From positions 237,091-301,090 of the forward strand of contig JASANH010001717.1 in the NCBI GenBank assembly GCA_030248295.1: a DNA stretch of 64,000 nt, given 5' to 3'. Shown here one piece after another: positions 45,901 through 61,930 of the stretch (positions are counted from its first letter, which is position 1; each line of letters starts with the position of its first letter). The DNA comes from Mesodorylaimus sp. YZB2_4. Lineage: Eukaryota > Nematoda > Enoplea > Dorylaimida > Dorylaimidae. The notes under the pieces are model-generated. The model worked only from the letters and a program-made list of their open reading frames with translations, did not search any database and had not been told where the DNA came from. The position numbers and the translations under genes are program-made.

Positions 45901-48900
45901 CGTTTATGATTGTTCTTAGGGAGACACTAACGTGAAAAATTACAATTTAAAAGTAGTTTGTACTTTTTAGCTTGAAAACCTATCAGACCTCCTTGACTTA
46001 CAGCACAGTAGTCATAAAGTATAGTTCGGACATGGTCTTCATAGACTGTACCCACTAATTTTGGATTCTTGTCTGCAGGACCATTCGCATTGATGCAACC
46101 CCAGGTGCCAAGGCGCATACTCTCCAGTAAACATCCGCCTGAAAGACTGAGCCTGAATCTCTGTGGCCATGTCAGGAGGAGACCAAGTTGCTAGATGCAT
46201 CTGATGGCACTTCAAACTAATTTTTCGTTGAAGTTGCCCTTTAGGGCATTCATAAGTATGTCCTAGGCGCACGTGTTTCACTACCTTTTGAAGTCCAAAA
46301 GAAACGTCTCGCATGTATTTTGTGGTTTCTAACTTTGCTTTTCTCCTTAGTGACACGCTTTCCGTTTTGTTTAGTTTTTCACAGCATGCTTGGCAAACAC
46401 TCTTCCTATTCCAACTGGAGTATTCATTCCGACTTTTGTTGTTGGTGCGAGTTTGTTTTCGGTGCACTCTCATCGAGAATTTGCGCACCCCCATGGCTTG
46501 TTGAGCTTTAGGTGCTGCATTCGGGCGCATGGTTGGAGAGGTCTTGTACTATTTCCGCCCAAATGGCCTGATCAAGGAAAGTGATCATTATCATATTGTG
46601 CCTGGGAGTTACGCGATAGTCGGTAAGTGTCTTGGGCATTGTGTGCACTTACAGCAAATATGTGTAGTCCTGTCAAAATACAATATTTACTCCATGGAGG
46701 GAATGGAGGAGAACGATATGGAAAGAGCAGGCCATGTTTCAACTTGGGGTGTACTTACAGCAGATCTCCAGGGGGCATATTCAATCGGGATTACCAGTAA
46801 AGGCCAAGGGGAAAAGGAGAAGAGAGACTTTATTGTAAACAGGGCAGACTATAAAGAATTTTTTTAATCAATGTAAAATCTGAAATTTTAGCGGCGGCAG
46901 CATTTACTGGGAGCGTAACTCACACATTTTCGACATCGGTCATCGTTTTCGAGTTGACTGGTCAAATTGTCTATATTTTACCTGTCATGGTAAGTCAGAT
47001 TCGACATATGGGATTCATACACGACAGGGCACATAGTCTGATCTGATACAGTTTGCCTTGCCTCAGGCATGCCTTCGAGTTAGGGTCTTTGGAGTAGATA
47101 GCACAAGGTTAGGCGTATATTTACAGTGCCATGGCTCTTACCCGCTTCCTAGCTCTGGCCCTGCAGTGGAAACGGCTAGGGGTCATGGTACTCTAATAAG
47201 ACAGGTGTCTTGAGGCTGGCGATGATATTGGTTCTATGAATCTACCTGAAGCGTACTGTGTAATTATACCAGGGGTTCGACGCACGACAGGAACACCCTA
47301 GGTGTACTATACTATTACTAGATGCTTTGCTTAGTCGCTCGTAACAGTAAAGTAGAATAGTAAGCGTATGACTCGAGCAAAATTAACTCTGTCACAGCCG
47401 CTGACAAAATTAATGAAGACCTCGTTTTTAGCGGAACTAAAACCTCTGTCAACTGTTCTAAATGATGACTAACTCATTTTGCTTTACTGTACTTGTAGAT
47501 TGCCGTACTCTTGGCTAATGCTGTCGCCGCCTACATCCAGCCATCCTTCTTCGAAAGCATCATCCGCATCAAAAAGCTTCCTTATCTTCCCGCCATGCTG
47601 CCTATCGAATCCAAGTAAGTCCTGATACGCAGTTTCAATATTCCGTCAAGGAGGACACTTTCTTTGACTTTTCAGGGCCCATAGCATCCTAGTCAAACAG
47701 TTCATGACATCTGCTGATGACTTGAAATATATCAGCATGGCGACGACGCTTGGCCAGGTCAAAGAAATACTGGCCTTATTGCCGAGATGCAAGGCATTTC
47801 CATTTGTCGATTCGTCAAGTAATACAGACAGACCAAATCAAGTCGCTCTCTACAGACCTTCATGCTCGAATCGACATAATCATAGAGCATCCAATCATTG
47901 GTCGTTGTTTTCAGGTTCCATGATCCTACTTGGCTCGATTCCACGCCAGCAACTCGTCGATCAGTTAGAGGAAGCTATTGGAGCGGCTGCAAGACGCCAT
48001 GCAGCTAAGCGCATGCGTCAGCAAGCGATCGATGAGCGGCTGATCGAAACTATTGTGGCAGCCAATCAAAAACGGATGTGCGAATCGAATTGGGGAACTG
48101 AGCCACCGAAAAGAAAGACCTCGGCGCCCGCAGTTCCTACAGCAAAAGATAATTCAAGTGTAAGATGCTGGACATATTCACGCGCGACGATGCCAGCTGA
48201 CCCCATAAAAATGTTTTTTCCTTATTATCGATTTGGGACTTTTAGAAACCAACAAACGGTCAAGAGTCTGACGGGCGAAGGCTATCCGATCATTTGATCG
48301 AAGAAGTTTCGAATTCAGCAAGACGCGCGGACCTGAAGCGAGCTCGTAAGTACAACTTCTCATTCTTACCTAGTGTATAGCTGCTACAGTTACTTGGGTG
48401 CTTGAGGGCTGATCGTGAGTTCAGGTCCGCGGGAGAGGCGGCTGGCTGCAGCTCTACGACCCATGTAGTCCATGTATATCATCAAAATATGTTGGCTAAT
48501 TGTTAAACAAACTTTGACTATGATCGACCCTCTTTCCTACCTAAGCGTTATATGTATACCTACTTTGCACATCTAATCTACGGTTCACTACGGAATTTTT
48601 AAGACATTTTCCCAACCTAATATTTATCCCGAAATATAGACGAAATATTGATTTTCTACTAAAAATTTTGCTCCTTTAGAAACGTTCAATAAACTGATTA
48701 CGAATTTTCGTCGCAAGAAAAGGCAGATCGACGAGGTAAGAGATATTCATCTGGAAAAATGTGCTTGAAATCTGGACATTTATGACCTGGTGGCTAGTGC
48801 CCTATTGCCAAGCCCACTTTAGTAAGGAATGATGAGACTTACTAAGTAGTCAAGGCGAGCTACTGTAGGTGCCTGAGTGATACCTGCTTTCGGTCATATA

Positions 48901-49446
48901 GGAAAATATTAATAGCATCAACCCTTTGTTTAGGATTCTGACCACAAGTACGAGATGACAAAGCACGAGGTACTGGTACATTTCTATTGTCTCCTTTTGA
49001 CCAAGTATTCGTGCCTCGAAACTGATAGATCGAAGTTTTAGAGAAATCGGTGGGAATCTGCGCAACTGTCAGCAAAACTCTATTTTCAAGAAATCCAGGT
49101 TGACCCAGCGCCAATTCAGCTTGTTGAACGGACGTCTTTACAGAAAGCTCACTCCTTATTTTCGCTGTTATCACTCGACCGGGCCTTCGTGACACGAATG
49201 GGTCGGCTGATCGGAGTTGTGAGTTTGAGCGATATCCGGCGCGCCTTGGAGGAAAGATCGCAGATGTTCCACGAGGCGGAACAGGACGAACATAACAGGA
49301 GGAGAGCGAGCGGAATTGAAGGTGCCGAGGGCTTGATTGGCGTGGCTTTACATCCTATCAGAGCCAGGAAAGTAGCACCAGGGGGAATGGGACGCCCAAC
49401 AGTCTTAAATGAGATTTCTCAAGCAGAAGTAGTATCTCGCTTTTAA
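42987..49446 (+). CDS. CLC-C: ClC-1/2-type chloride channel, third tandem copy
   Basis: Third 22-exon paralogue, 922 codons before the stop. Exons: 42987-43103, 43164-43317, 43394-43528, 43579-43707, 43761-43894, 43957-44034, 44114-44192, 44249-44374, 44445-44529, 45355-45456, 45507-45600, 45664-45819, 46375-46444, 46512-46622, 46892-46989, 47499-47614, 47676-47818, 47915-48159, 48246-48345, 48680-48735, 48934-48969, 49042-49446. Sizes equal CLC-A except exons 2 and 14, each +3. It retains GSGLP, GKEGPFVH and GVFIP. Helix R is again QPSFFESII, lacking the usual Tyr. CBS1 ends [13 protein letters not shown] and CBS2 includes [20 protein letters not shown]. Exon 14 has a longer loop ([13 protein letters not shown]). 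The intron between exons 9 and 10 (825 bp) holds GC-rich sequence with open frames that are not exons. A polyadenylation signal follows the stop closely. Confidence 0.93.
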
Positions 49447-49456
49447 TAGTGCTTTT

Positions 49457-49462
49457 AATAAA
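49457..49462 (+). promoter_or_regulatory. Polyadenylation signal of CLC-C
   Basis: AATAAA 10 nt past the CLC-C stop codon, implying a very short 3' untranslated region if used. Confidence 0.5.
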
Positions 49463-49508
49463 AGGATATTAAGGTCACTCTTGGTGTGTTGATTTCGACG
49501 GTCGCTTT

Positions 49509-49674
49509 GTAACCCTCGAGCTTGGTAGGCCATGGCGAGTGAGAAAGGGTGCGAAGTCCACCTCTGGGGTTAATGTTTCAGCCGCAAGCCTTGCCTAAGT
49601 CAAGTCGGAGTTTTTGCCCTGCTGTCCAGATTCTGTCGTCCACAATCCCTCCTGCACCTGCCAGGCTTGGTTAC
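49509..49674. mobile_element. Small MITE, GTAACC/GGTTAC family (copy 1)
   Basis: It starts GTAACC...GCTTGGTAGGC and ends CCAGGCTTGGTTAC, an imperfect terminal inverted repeat. It shares TGGTAGGCCATGGCGAGTG, ATGTTTCAGCCG and GGAGTTTTTG with a second copy at 62517-62710. It is 166 bp and non-coding. Superfamily not determined. Confidence 0.65.
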
Positions 49675-50005
49675 AGTACATTATCATACCCGTATTATCT
49701 ACCCTCAAAGCAGTTTAATTCAGTGCCTCATAATTTGGTAATCCTAAAACTTCTAGCGTGAATAATCAGTCAAGGCAATCAAAGCCTGTAGGTTTGATGT
49801 TTCAGTTCCCGGTAGTTAGCCTGCAAAGGCGCCCGTAGATTTAGTTTCTTATCTCTGATTGCGACCAAAAAGTTCTCATATTTTGCAATATTATGCGTGA
49901 AAGCATATTCAGAATGGTTTCATCGGATGAATGAGCTCAAATATCACTGCAGAAAGCAGCGGTGCGGTATACAGTAGGTGCATTTGGTGAAAGCTGTGTC
50001 ACATT

Positions 50006-50822
50006 TAGACACCGGATCACTTGACCTAATCCGACCCGACCCGTCGGTTCAACCCAACTCGACCCGACCCGACCCGACCTGACCCGAAAGTTTCCGACCC
50101 GATCGAGTCGGGTTGACCAGAGTTTCTTATGCAGCTGACTTTAGTGTAAAGGTGTCTGCGTGAAGATATTTCGATGGGGACACCTTATTTTACCCACCTG
50201 CATTTTCTTCTTTAGTTATTCTCTGGTAATCCTAAAAATCCTTTCAAAACAGCATTTGTTCCTATTTCCCACAATAGTGGTCAAATATAATTTAGAAAGC
50301 TTAGTAGGTCTGAGAACGACTAGGGTCTGTATTGGTTTAATGGTCGTGTCTCTTACCTCCAGAGTGTGCATTCCCGTTTAGGTTCGAGTAAGCTATGAGT
50401 ATGCGTTTACTTTAATATGATTTCTTTGGGAATATACACGCGGCACTATGCGAAACGTGGAGGGCGTGTATATTCTCAAAGGAAACAGATTATAGTCCTC
50501 AGCAAAATTTAACCAGTCTGCATAATAGGCTTGAACAATAAAGACTAGTTGCATAAGTTTGGAAACAGGCTGTACAAAGAATACGCAAATATGTATATAT
50601 TGACCCATGCTGTAGCATGCATCTAGTCATATTGTGCTGGAAACAAGCTCCTGTCAGAAAATTCACTACTGATGAAGAAATGAAAGGGTATCTGTGACTT
50701 TTGAACACAGCTAAAACTGCTTCGCAATGTAACATGGTCAAGGAGTTAATGAGCCGAGGAAGATCATTTCTGCACTACGGAAACGCCAGGCTTTTCTGAC
50801 CAGATATACCCAAGAAGCCTGT
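50006..50822. mobile_element. Copy 3 of the GACCCGA hAT-like family, 3' truncated
   Basis: It begins TAGACACCGGAT like copy 1, continues through a GACCCGACCCGA array (about 50030-50105), and matches the copy 1 interior (for example ACGACTAGGGTCTGT and CATATTGTGCTGGA) up to about 50822. The right GACCCGA end is missing, and a SINE-like sequence follows. A 60-bp dispersed repeat (50325-50385), also found at 9690-9750, is embedded in it. Confidence 0.7.
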
Positions 50823-50825
50823 CAC

Positions 50826-50980
50826 GTTGGGTGCGCACTTACAAGGGAGGGTTCGACTCCCGCCTCGGTACAAAATGATTGTCAAACATGTGTTGCTTAG
50901 CCCTCGAGTGCGCTGTATAGCGCTTGGCTATGGATAGTTCACACATGACATGAAATGACATGACATAAGAGCTTACTGAA
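50826..50980 (+). repeat. tRNA-derived SINE-like element
   Basis: A tRNA 3'-half-like segment (AGGGAGGGTTCGACTCCCGC with a B-box) is followed by the shared core CTCGAGTGCGC...GCGCTTGGC and a tail of repeated ATGACATGA words. It sits at the truncation point of the hAT-like copy. Boundaries are approximate. Confidence 0.5.
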
Positions 50981-52328
50981 ATATAAACCCTTACGCAGAA
51001 ATTGCCCGGAGCTAACATTAACCCACCCTGGCGGATTCCGGTATTCTAATTTTGCGTACCGAAATTAGAATAAAAATCTCATCACGCGCATTTCTATTGC
51101 TGCCACATGGCTCTCTTTAGCATACATAGCTTCTGTTACACTGTAATCTGTGCTGTTCTGGAAACTGCTTTGCAAGACTTGGCACACAATTGGTTTTTGC
51201 ATGCGCAGGCTTCGGCTGACACTCCGTTTCATTTTCATCAAGGCAGGTTAGTGTGGCGAGCATTGTCAAATATTTCAGGCGAGCACTGCTGCTAGAGTGT
51301 GGAAAATTCTAAAAAACGACAAACCAAAATTTATTTCTCATTTCAAAGAAACTCCGCACACCTAAAAGTACTTTTCCTCATTATGACAGATCAAGAAACA
51401 ACGACACACACGCAAAGTTACAGGAAAATATTAGGGCTTTGAAAAAAAGTGCCATTAAAGATCCCCTAATAATTGAACACAGTTTCTATAAACTGTATTA
51501 CTGTGTCATTGCTCTTAAATATAAATAAGTTTTTCATACACGTAATATCTGGTAAGGGCGGGCAGGCATGCATGCAGCAAATATACCTACAGTATTCCTG
51601 CAGCACGATATACACACATCAAATACACGTCCTCCCACAAACAATACATATTCTACACAGACATGGAATGTTCTCCGAAGTATGCAGTCTAGCTGACACC
51701 AAAAGTAATGACACGCTGGAATTTATACAATAAAAGCTCACAAGATAAAAAGGGCCACACAGTACATATACAATCGCATTAGACATCACTGCGACTTACA
51801 TATAATATGTTACACAATTGACTAGATCCGACTCAGTTCACCCGTTTGGGCATTTAAAAATGTACCTAGGGTGTGTCCATGGTACACTAATTTGAGACTA
51901 AATGCGTGTCTGGGCGCACAAAATTACTGTGCGGCGTGCGTAAAATCTACCAAACACCTGAAGTGATGGTGAAAATCTACTTTTAGAACAGGAAGTACAA
52001 AAAGGGAAAGCACATGACACCGGGTTAAGCCAGAGATAGGTTCCTTCAGCCAGGTAATATCGCACCTAAGAAATAGAGTTCTAATGTGCTAAAGATGTGC
52101 CATATACATAAGAGAACAATATACCTAATAACTTATATAAAAAGTGCGATTCCACAAGTGCCTTGCAACACCTTACAAAAAAACGATACAAACTAATGAT
52201 ATATATAGAATTATATTTGTCTGTATAATCTCAGATCATACGTTTAACCACTGTCCAAAAGATTCCAAAAAAACCCCTTATCTTTTGCTTACGAGTACAC
52301 CACATCCACATCAAGCTGCCTATTCTCT
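50981..52328. other. Region 3' of the synaptotagmin gene
   Basis: No coding exon was recognised. It should contain the 3' untranslated region and polyadenylation site of the minus-strand synaptotagmin gene. AATAAA on the minus strand occurs near 51336-51341, but its use is uncertain. Open frames are short and unsupported. Confidence 0.4.
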
Positions 52329-56238
<3,910 letters not shown>

Positions 56239-59200
56239 AATGCAATCTTACTCACAATAAGTGTTAAGATGCCTGAAACGGTAAAAGGGTAAAATGTGAG
56301 ACAAACTCAAAATTCTAGGCTAATCGCAAGCGCGAATGTCAGAAGAGCTAGACTAGCCTAAATTAATGCAGATGGATTTCTCATCAGTCACGATGGCGTG
56401 CTTGTAATGAAACGACGAGGGCAAGGATAGAATGAAAAGGTTAAGGAACGTTCTTCTTGTTTTTGTGATAGCTAGTGTCACTCATGCGCATCCCCACGCA
56501 CGGCTGGCAGCGTGGCAACAGTGCCCTTTCTCGGCCTTGCCTGTGTATTCGTATGTAGCTGTATGATAAAGCGGAAAGTGTTCAAACGTCGACGTTCTTC
56601 GACGTCAACGTCAATAAGCGTGTCTAAACCATTCCTTTGCCGTTTGTGTGTACAAAAGGCGCGATGACGGCAAAGGAACTTCGCCACTCCCCTTTCCCCA
56701 CTCCATGCCCGATAAGAATTGCTCGTCGTCGGCTTGTGTCGCACGCCCATCTTTCGTCCCACAGTAGTATCAATATGGAGAAGGCATAAGCTTACCTGCT
56801 AGCGCGCCATATTAGTCACACTAGTCGGCCGGGGTGAGAGGGGGCGGCAGCTGTACTATTAGCTTTCGAACAGCGAAGCTCGCGTGCCAGGGCTCGCAAG
56901 GGCTCCAGGTCCGCTTCGATTGCTAATAGCGACGGGGGTGGGCTAGGTATGGGCTAGGCTCATCGTCAGTCCTAACAAGTTCCGCCCTCGTATTCATCAG
57001 GGCAAATATGGAGATAACAAGGCACAAACCTCGCCCGTTAGTTACCAAGGAATAAAAAACTCGATTCTTTTTTTCACATGGTAGGTAACAGAAAACCGGA
57101 AACCCTGACTGAGCCAGTGTAACCCGCGCTATTGCTTGGGCCAGACTCGATGAAAATCAATAGGCCGAGCTATTCGCTGTCTGCTTCCATCCCTCTGAGA
57201 TTCGCATCGATCATCTTCTAGGGCAGCAGACCTCCTTACTTCCCTCCCAACCCGTGTATGGGCACGTTGAGTACGACCGTTGCACCAGAAGCTGGATAGA
57301 GCGTAGCGAGAATTACACGCCGCTGTTACCCTAATAGGGCAGAACTACGATCCAGAGTGACGTCAGTACAAATCATAATCGCCCAGTCTCTTAGATACGA
57401 GCGATTAGATATTAAGAAACAGGGTCTCGTCCAGACTCGCATTCGCGACACGCACTCGAAAGCACCAGATCACAGGCTTACAGCGAGGGAATGCTCTCGT
57501 GCTAATCGGGCCAAAGAGGGAAAGAAAGGAAGCAGAAAACATTTATAAGAAAGAAAATGGTCATCGTCCACGATGCGGAGGCCCGGCTAGAATATTCCTT
57601 CCCTGTCCTGACGTATATAACCACGCCCCCACCTCCAAATATGAATAGATGAAACAACATCGGTCGATCTGGATGGAACTAGGGTCTTAAAACCAAAACA
57701 TACGGTGTTGAGCTATAGACCCTTTCAACGCAATTGCTTCGAGCACGTCAGAAAATTCAGGGGGGAAACCTGTCGGAAATAATATGATCGAAAGGACTAA
57801 GCCAATCTGTACGGCCTAAAAACACACAGTGCTTATTATAGTCCCTGTATAAACAATAATCAATGTCCAGCATTGTCCGAACACTTAAAAATTTGAAAAC
57901 ATGACCAAAATATGTTACCTCAAGGAGCAGGATAAAAACTGATATTAACGAAATATCACGCAAACAAAGTTTCCTGGATTTCAAATTTTTGTGAAACTGT
58001 TTATGCAGAAATTCCTGAACTCTAAAAACGATAAATGTTTCGAGAACTCACACGTGCAGTGCTCATGCATTCAGGGAGAATTCATAGCTGAAATTACTGG
58101 CAAATGTGATCTGTGGGATAATTTAAACGAGGAAGTCGGCAGTCACGTGACTCTTAGATCGTAAATATATTTGAAAATGGACCTTGGGCAGTTCCTTTGT
58201 GTCATCTCATTTCGTGACTTGTCACGTACAGGCGACGTGCCGGGCGTAAAATTCGAGTTTGAACCTCTCAATGTCCTATTTGATGTTGCAGAGGATCTCC
58301 TGACACCTGACCCGTAGGCATCGGGTACCAACCAGAGGAGTCTCAAGCATGGGCCAAGGTCGGTAGATTTGGTTCATGGCTGGAGCATCATGCCCACAGA
58401 TGTAAAAGCTGCGCACCCACACAGGTGCCTTCCAGTGCGACTACTGTAGACAAAAGCATTATTAGTTCTACAGGCGTTGGACTACTCTTACAATTAGTAT
58501 TCTCCGCTCAAATTTTCTGTCCGTTCCACAGACCGATCGGTTAATTATGGCGAAGAATGCTCATGGCTCATGGACACGGGGAATGAAACTATCACACTGA
58601 CATCGGCACGTTTCACTAGTCCATACCTTAGATTACACTGAAAGAAAATAATGTCCCTCCAGAGGCTAATGGCTTCAGTTTTTGACCAAAAAACCTAACC
58701 TCGTGGTGACGAGTGAAAGTGCCTTCGAGGGAAACCTCCGTTTTGTACGAGATAGCCTGCATCGGAGAGAAAGCCAGAAAAGAACTAGAGCAAAAGCTTG
58801 AGTGAGGACTCTAAACGATTCTAGCGAATCGAGCGAAAGATCAATAGCTGGAGGCCGCATTGGCTCGTTCCGCCTCGTTCCCCGACCAACCTTTACTGTG
58901 CGCTCATTATTGGAACGGGCAACGGATCTCGTCCCCGCCGTGACCACTATTGCCGACCATTTTTCCGAGCTCTCCACTCGCTCCTACTCCGCGTATCGAT
59001 TCCCAACACGGCCTTCTTAGCGCGAGTAGAACTGCTCGTAGAACGCCTCTCCCCATATAAGAAATTATGGATTTCCGCAGGGGCGAAGAAAAAGGCGAAG
59101 TTAGAAGACATTTCTCGCTGACAAACACGTCCGTAGCTGTCATTTGGGGCACCCTTTCAAGGCACTAATGGCTCCGTTTTCACAGACCGTTGTCCCCGGA

Positions 59201-59404
59201 CTATAACTCGCCGGCTGCTTAAGAATGTACGTCTTCCCAATCCAGATGTACCTGATCTAATCATTCGACAGAATGTTGGAGCAAGGGAATAGGCCGCCTG
59301 TTATTCGGATTCCTAGCGTCTTCTTGCTCAGGGAAGAGAGAAAGCTGCCTTCTAGATATGGCCTGTAGGGGACAAGATGTGCTGCTGTAGGACCTGCGGA
59401 TAAC

Positions 59405-59533
59405 GATTAGGGTATGGTATGGGTTTGATCTGCAACACGTAAATTTTTCTTTTGTTTCGTGTCTGTACCGGCTCGAGTGCACTCTTAGTGTTTCAGGTAT
59501 CAGTAAAACACGATGATGATGATGATGATGATG
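59405..59533 (+). repeat. SINE-like unit ending in a GAT microsatellite
   Basis: GGTATGGGTTTGATCTGC resembles a B-box and is followed by CGGCTCGAGTGCACTCTTAG, a diverged form of the shared 3' core, and a terminal GATGATGAT run (59512-59533). Confidence 0.4.
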
Positions 59534-59978
59534 AAACAGTTAAAACAGTGCACTCAAGCAGTGAAAAAAACATTAAAGAAAGGTAGAAGTAACGTGGAAG
59601 GTGGAACCATGCGAAACATACCGTACAATACTGGACGTACAGTAGGCATACAGTTGGTAAAAATACTTGATCTAAATGCGTATGCGTATACGCAGTCTCT
59701 TCAATCCGTACGATTATTGCGTATTACGCAAATTGCGTGTTTCCCATAAGTATGCATACAAGTTTGCGTATTGCTTATTTTTCCAAAATAGGTCTTCAGT
59801 CCCGAACTGTTACTAGTTACTGTATGTATCCTTAACTAAAATTATTTTCAACCGCAGCATCCACAAGCATTTTGACATGGCAGTACATGTCGCTGCCTTA
59901 TGATAGCTAAACGTCTAAGGGAGAACATCTGACCCAGCTCCCAATTGATGCCTCATTATTCGTGAATAGTTCCAGTAC

Positions 59979-60080
59979 CAGGTCCGACATTGGGTCCCAA
60001 AACCGGACCCATTTCTTGGGGGTTTTTGGGTTGGGTTGGGTCGGGTTTTTAGACAGGGTGGTTTTGGGTTGTGGAGGCTC
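59979..60080. repeat. GGGTTGGGTCGGG iterated repeat
   Basis: Words GGGTC, GGACC and GGGTTGGG are iterated over about 100 bp in both orientations. It resembles the subterminal arrays of the hAT-like elements. It is not a canonical telomere repeat. Confidence 0.5.
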
Positions 60081-61054
60081 ACATTTTTTTCGAGCCCAAC
60101 TCAAAAAAAACCACTTTCCCATCATGTTGTCACCTGGCAACACTGCGGCCAGTGTCAGGGCAGGTTTTAGGGCAGTGACATTTCTGGGGCAATCTGAGAT
60201 TTTCAGGGCATTTTAGGGCATCTTTAGTTATTGGCACTTTGTCGTATCGTTAGCTCTCTCGAGAATGCCGTTGCTCCAAAGGGTGTTTTCCATGATGAAA
60301 AGGTGGGTGGAGATCTCGCCGAAGCATTCGAAGTTTTTGGCGCCTTGAATACTGATATGGCATTCAAATGCGCCATCATGGGTTGCTTACAATATTGTTA
60401 GGTGTCTGGGAAGCGGAATTTTTCAAAGGGCTTTCTTTGCATTTTTGATCTGGAAGTTGAGTTTTAGGGCAATCTGAACCTGCATCTGGGCATTATTGCG
60501 CTGCAGACATGGCAACACCTCGTTCGCTCGAGTCATACCCCAGCCTAGTGGGAATGAAGGGTGCTTGCGCGAGAACGTACTGTAATAGTGTAGAGATGCC
60601 TTTCCTTTCCTAGCCTGTACAGTGCATGTATGCCCCTGCGTAAGCGTAAGTAAGTAAGTAAATAAATGCTCGCGTATGTATTAGTGATTAGGCCGCACTC
60701 GCCCACCCCATGCTGCGCTATGTAAACAACGGGCCGTATATATCGATTGCGGACATTGGTCGAGAATGGCCTGCCTGTAACCAGTTACGATGATGTTTCA
60801 CCCTTATATGTACCTTGCCATGTTTGATATGTTTAAGGACTTCAGTAAACGTTTCGAGGTTTGCGAGTTGTTGACTATTACTGTACCGTACTGAGCATTA
60901 TGATCCGAATTCATATAATTATTCAGCGTAAAATATGGCTTGCTTTCATTTTTTGTGATGGCGATGTGCTATGCAGCATGCTTTGTTGGGGGGGGAAAAA
61001 GCACAGAGGATTGTCGAAGATGAGGCTAAATTGCAATGAAAAACCAGTGCTCTC

Positions 61055-61120
61055 GAACCGAAAAAATTGAACCTAACCGAAAGGTTTGGAACAGAAACCG
61101 AAACCAAGCTGAACCGAAAC
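61055..61120. repeat. AACCGAA iterated repeat
   Basis: GAACCGAAAA, CTAACCGAAAGG, AACCGAAACC and GAACCGAAAC recur over about 65 bp. Ends of a larger element were not identified. Confidence 0.5.
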
Positions 61121-61930
61121 ATATACAGTAGAAGTGATCCGGCCATAGGCCCTAGGATGGGAAATTTGCTAACAATTTGGGGCTGAACTGTAGTGTACTG
61201 GAGGGGTGACGACAAAGCATGCAATATAATCTTTACTACAAGCAGCAGTAAAATCTTACAGCATTTCAAGCTGTTTTTGTTTTTCGCGCAAAAGCATAAA
61301 CAGCTTAAAAAGCTTTGCAAAAGCAAAAACAGCTTTGTGAACGCCCCTCGCACTAGGTAGTACTGCATATTCCATGTAGACGCCGGACCAGGTCGGGTTC
61401 AACCCCTACCGACCCGACCCGACCCGAAAGTCCCTGACCGTCGGGTTGACCCGAATTCGTCAAAAGCAGCTGAAGTTCCTCGCGATAAAAACCATTCACA
61501 AATCCTCAGAACTTATTGCCGTTGCTGTAAAAGTGACTGTGAGAATATGAGATGGAGAAGTCTCACGCACGCGAATTTGCATCTTTTGTTATCAACAGGC
61601 GCGGTAGCTGCTTGTTGAGCCCAGCCCCACAGACGCGCACTGTTAAGCGGGCAATGCATCAGTATTTGACGAGTGCGCCCTTGCTGGACGCTCTAGAAGC
61701 GGAGCCATTGTCGGGATAAGCGCGGCAGCGGAATGCTTTAACAATGTGAAAACTCCCTACCTATTAGAAGTCATATGCAATACATAGACTACAAAGAGTA
61801 TAATGTGGGAGCCTCTTTTGCAAGAGACTTGCGTCAGCTAAGGAGGGACTAGACGGCAAATTTCTTGTATGTACAGTATTCTGAATTCTCAGCCAAAATG
61901 CACGTCGTCTATCGTCTAATACCTGCTTGC

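Larger units (their letters stand above)
56239..61376. other. Gene-free stretch upstream of synaptotagmin
   Basis: The promoter and 5' untranslated region of the minus-strand synaptotagmin gene should lie at its left edge. Open frames on both strands (for example 56478-56762 minus, 58675-58977 minus, 58802-59020 plus) show no recognisable motif. The region holds a SINE-like unit with a GAT repeat (59405-59533), a GGGTTGGGT-rich repeat (59979-60080) and an AACCGAA-iterated repeat (61055-61120). Confidence 0.4.

Noticed and set aside
49998..50005. Search for an 8-bp target duplication at hAT-like copy 3
   Set aside because: The right end is truncated, so no partner for the left flank can be tested.
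59979..60080. GGGTTGGGT-rich stretch considered as interstitial telomere repeat
   Set aside because: The unit is irregular and does not match TTAGGC or TTAGGG arrays; it fits the iterated-word repeats better.
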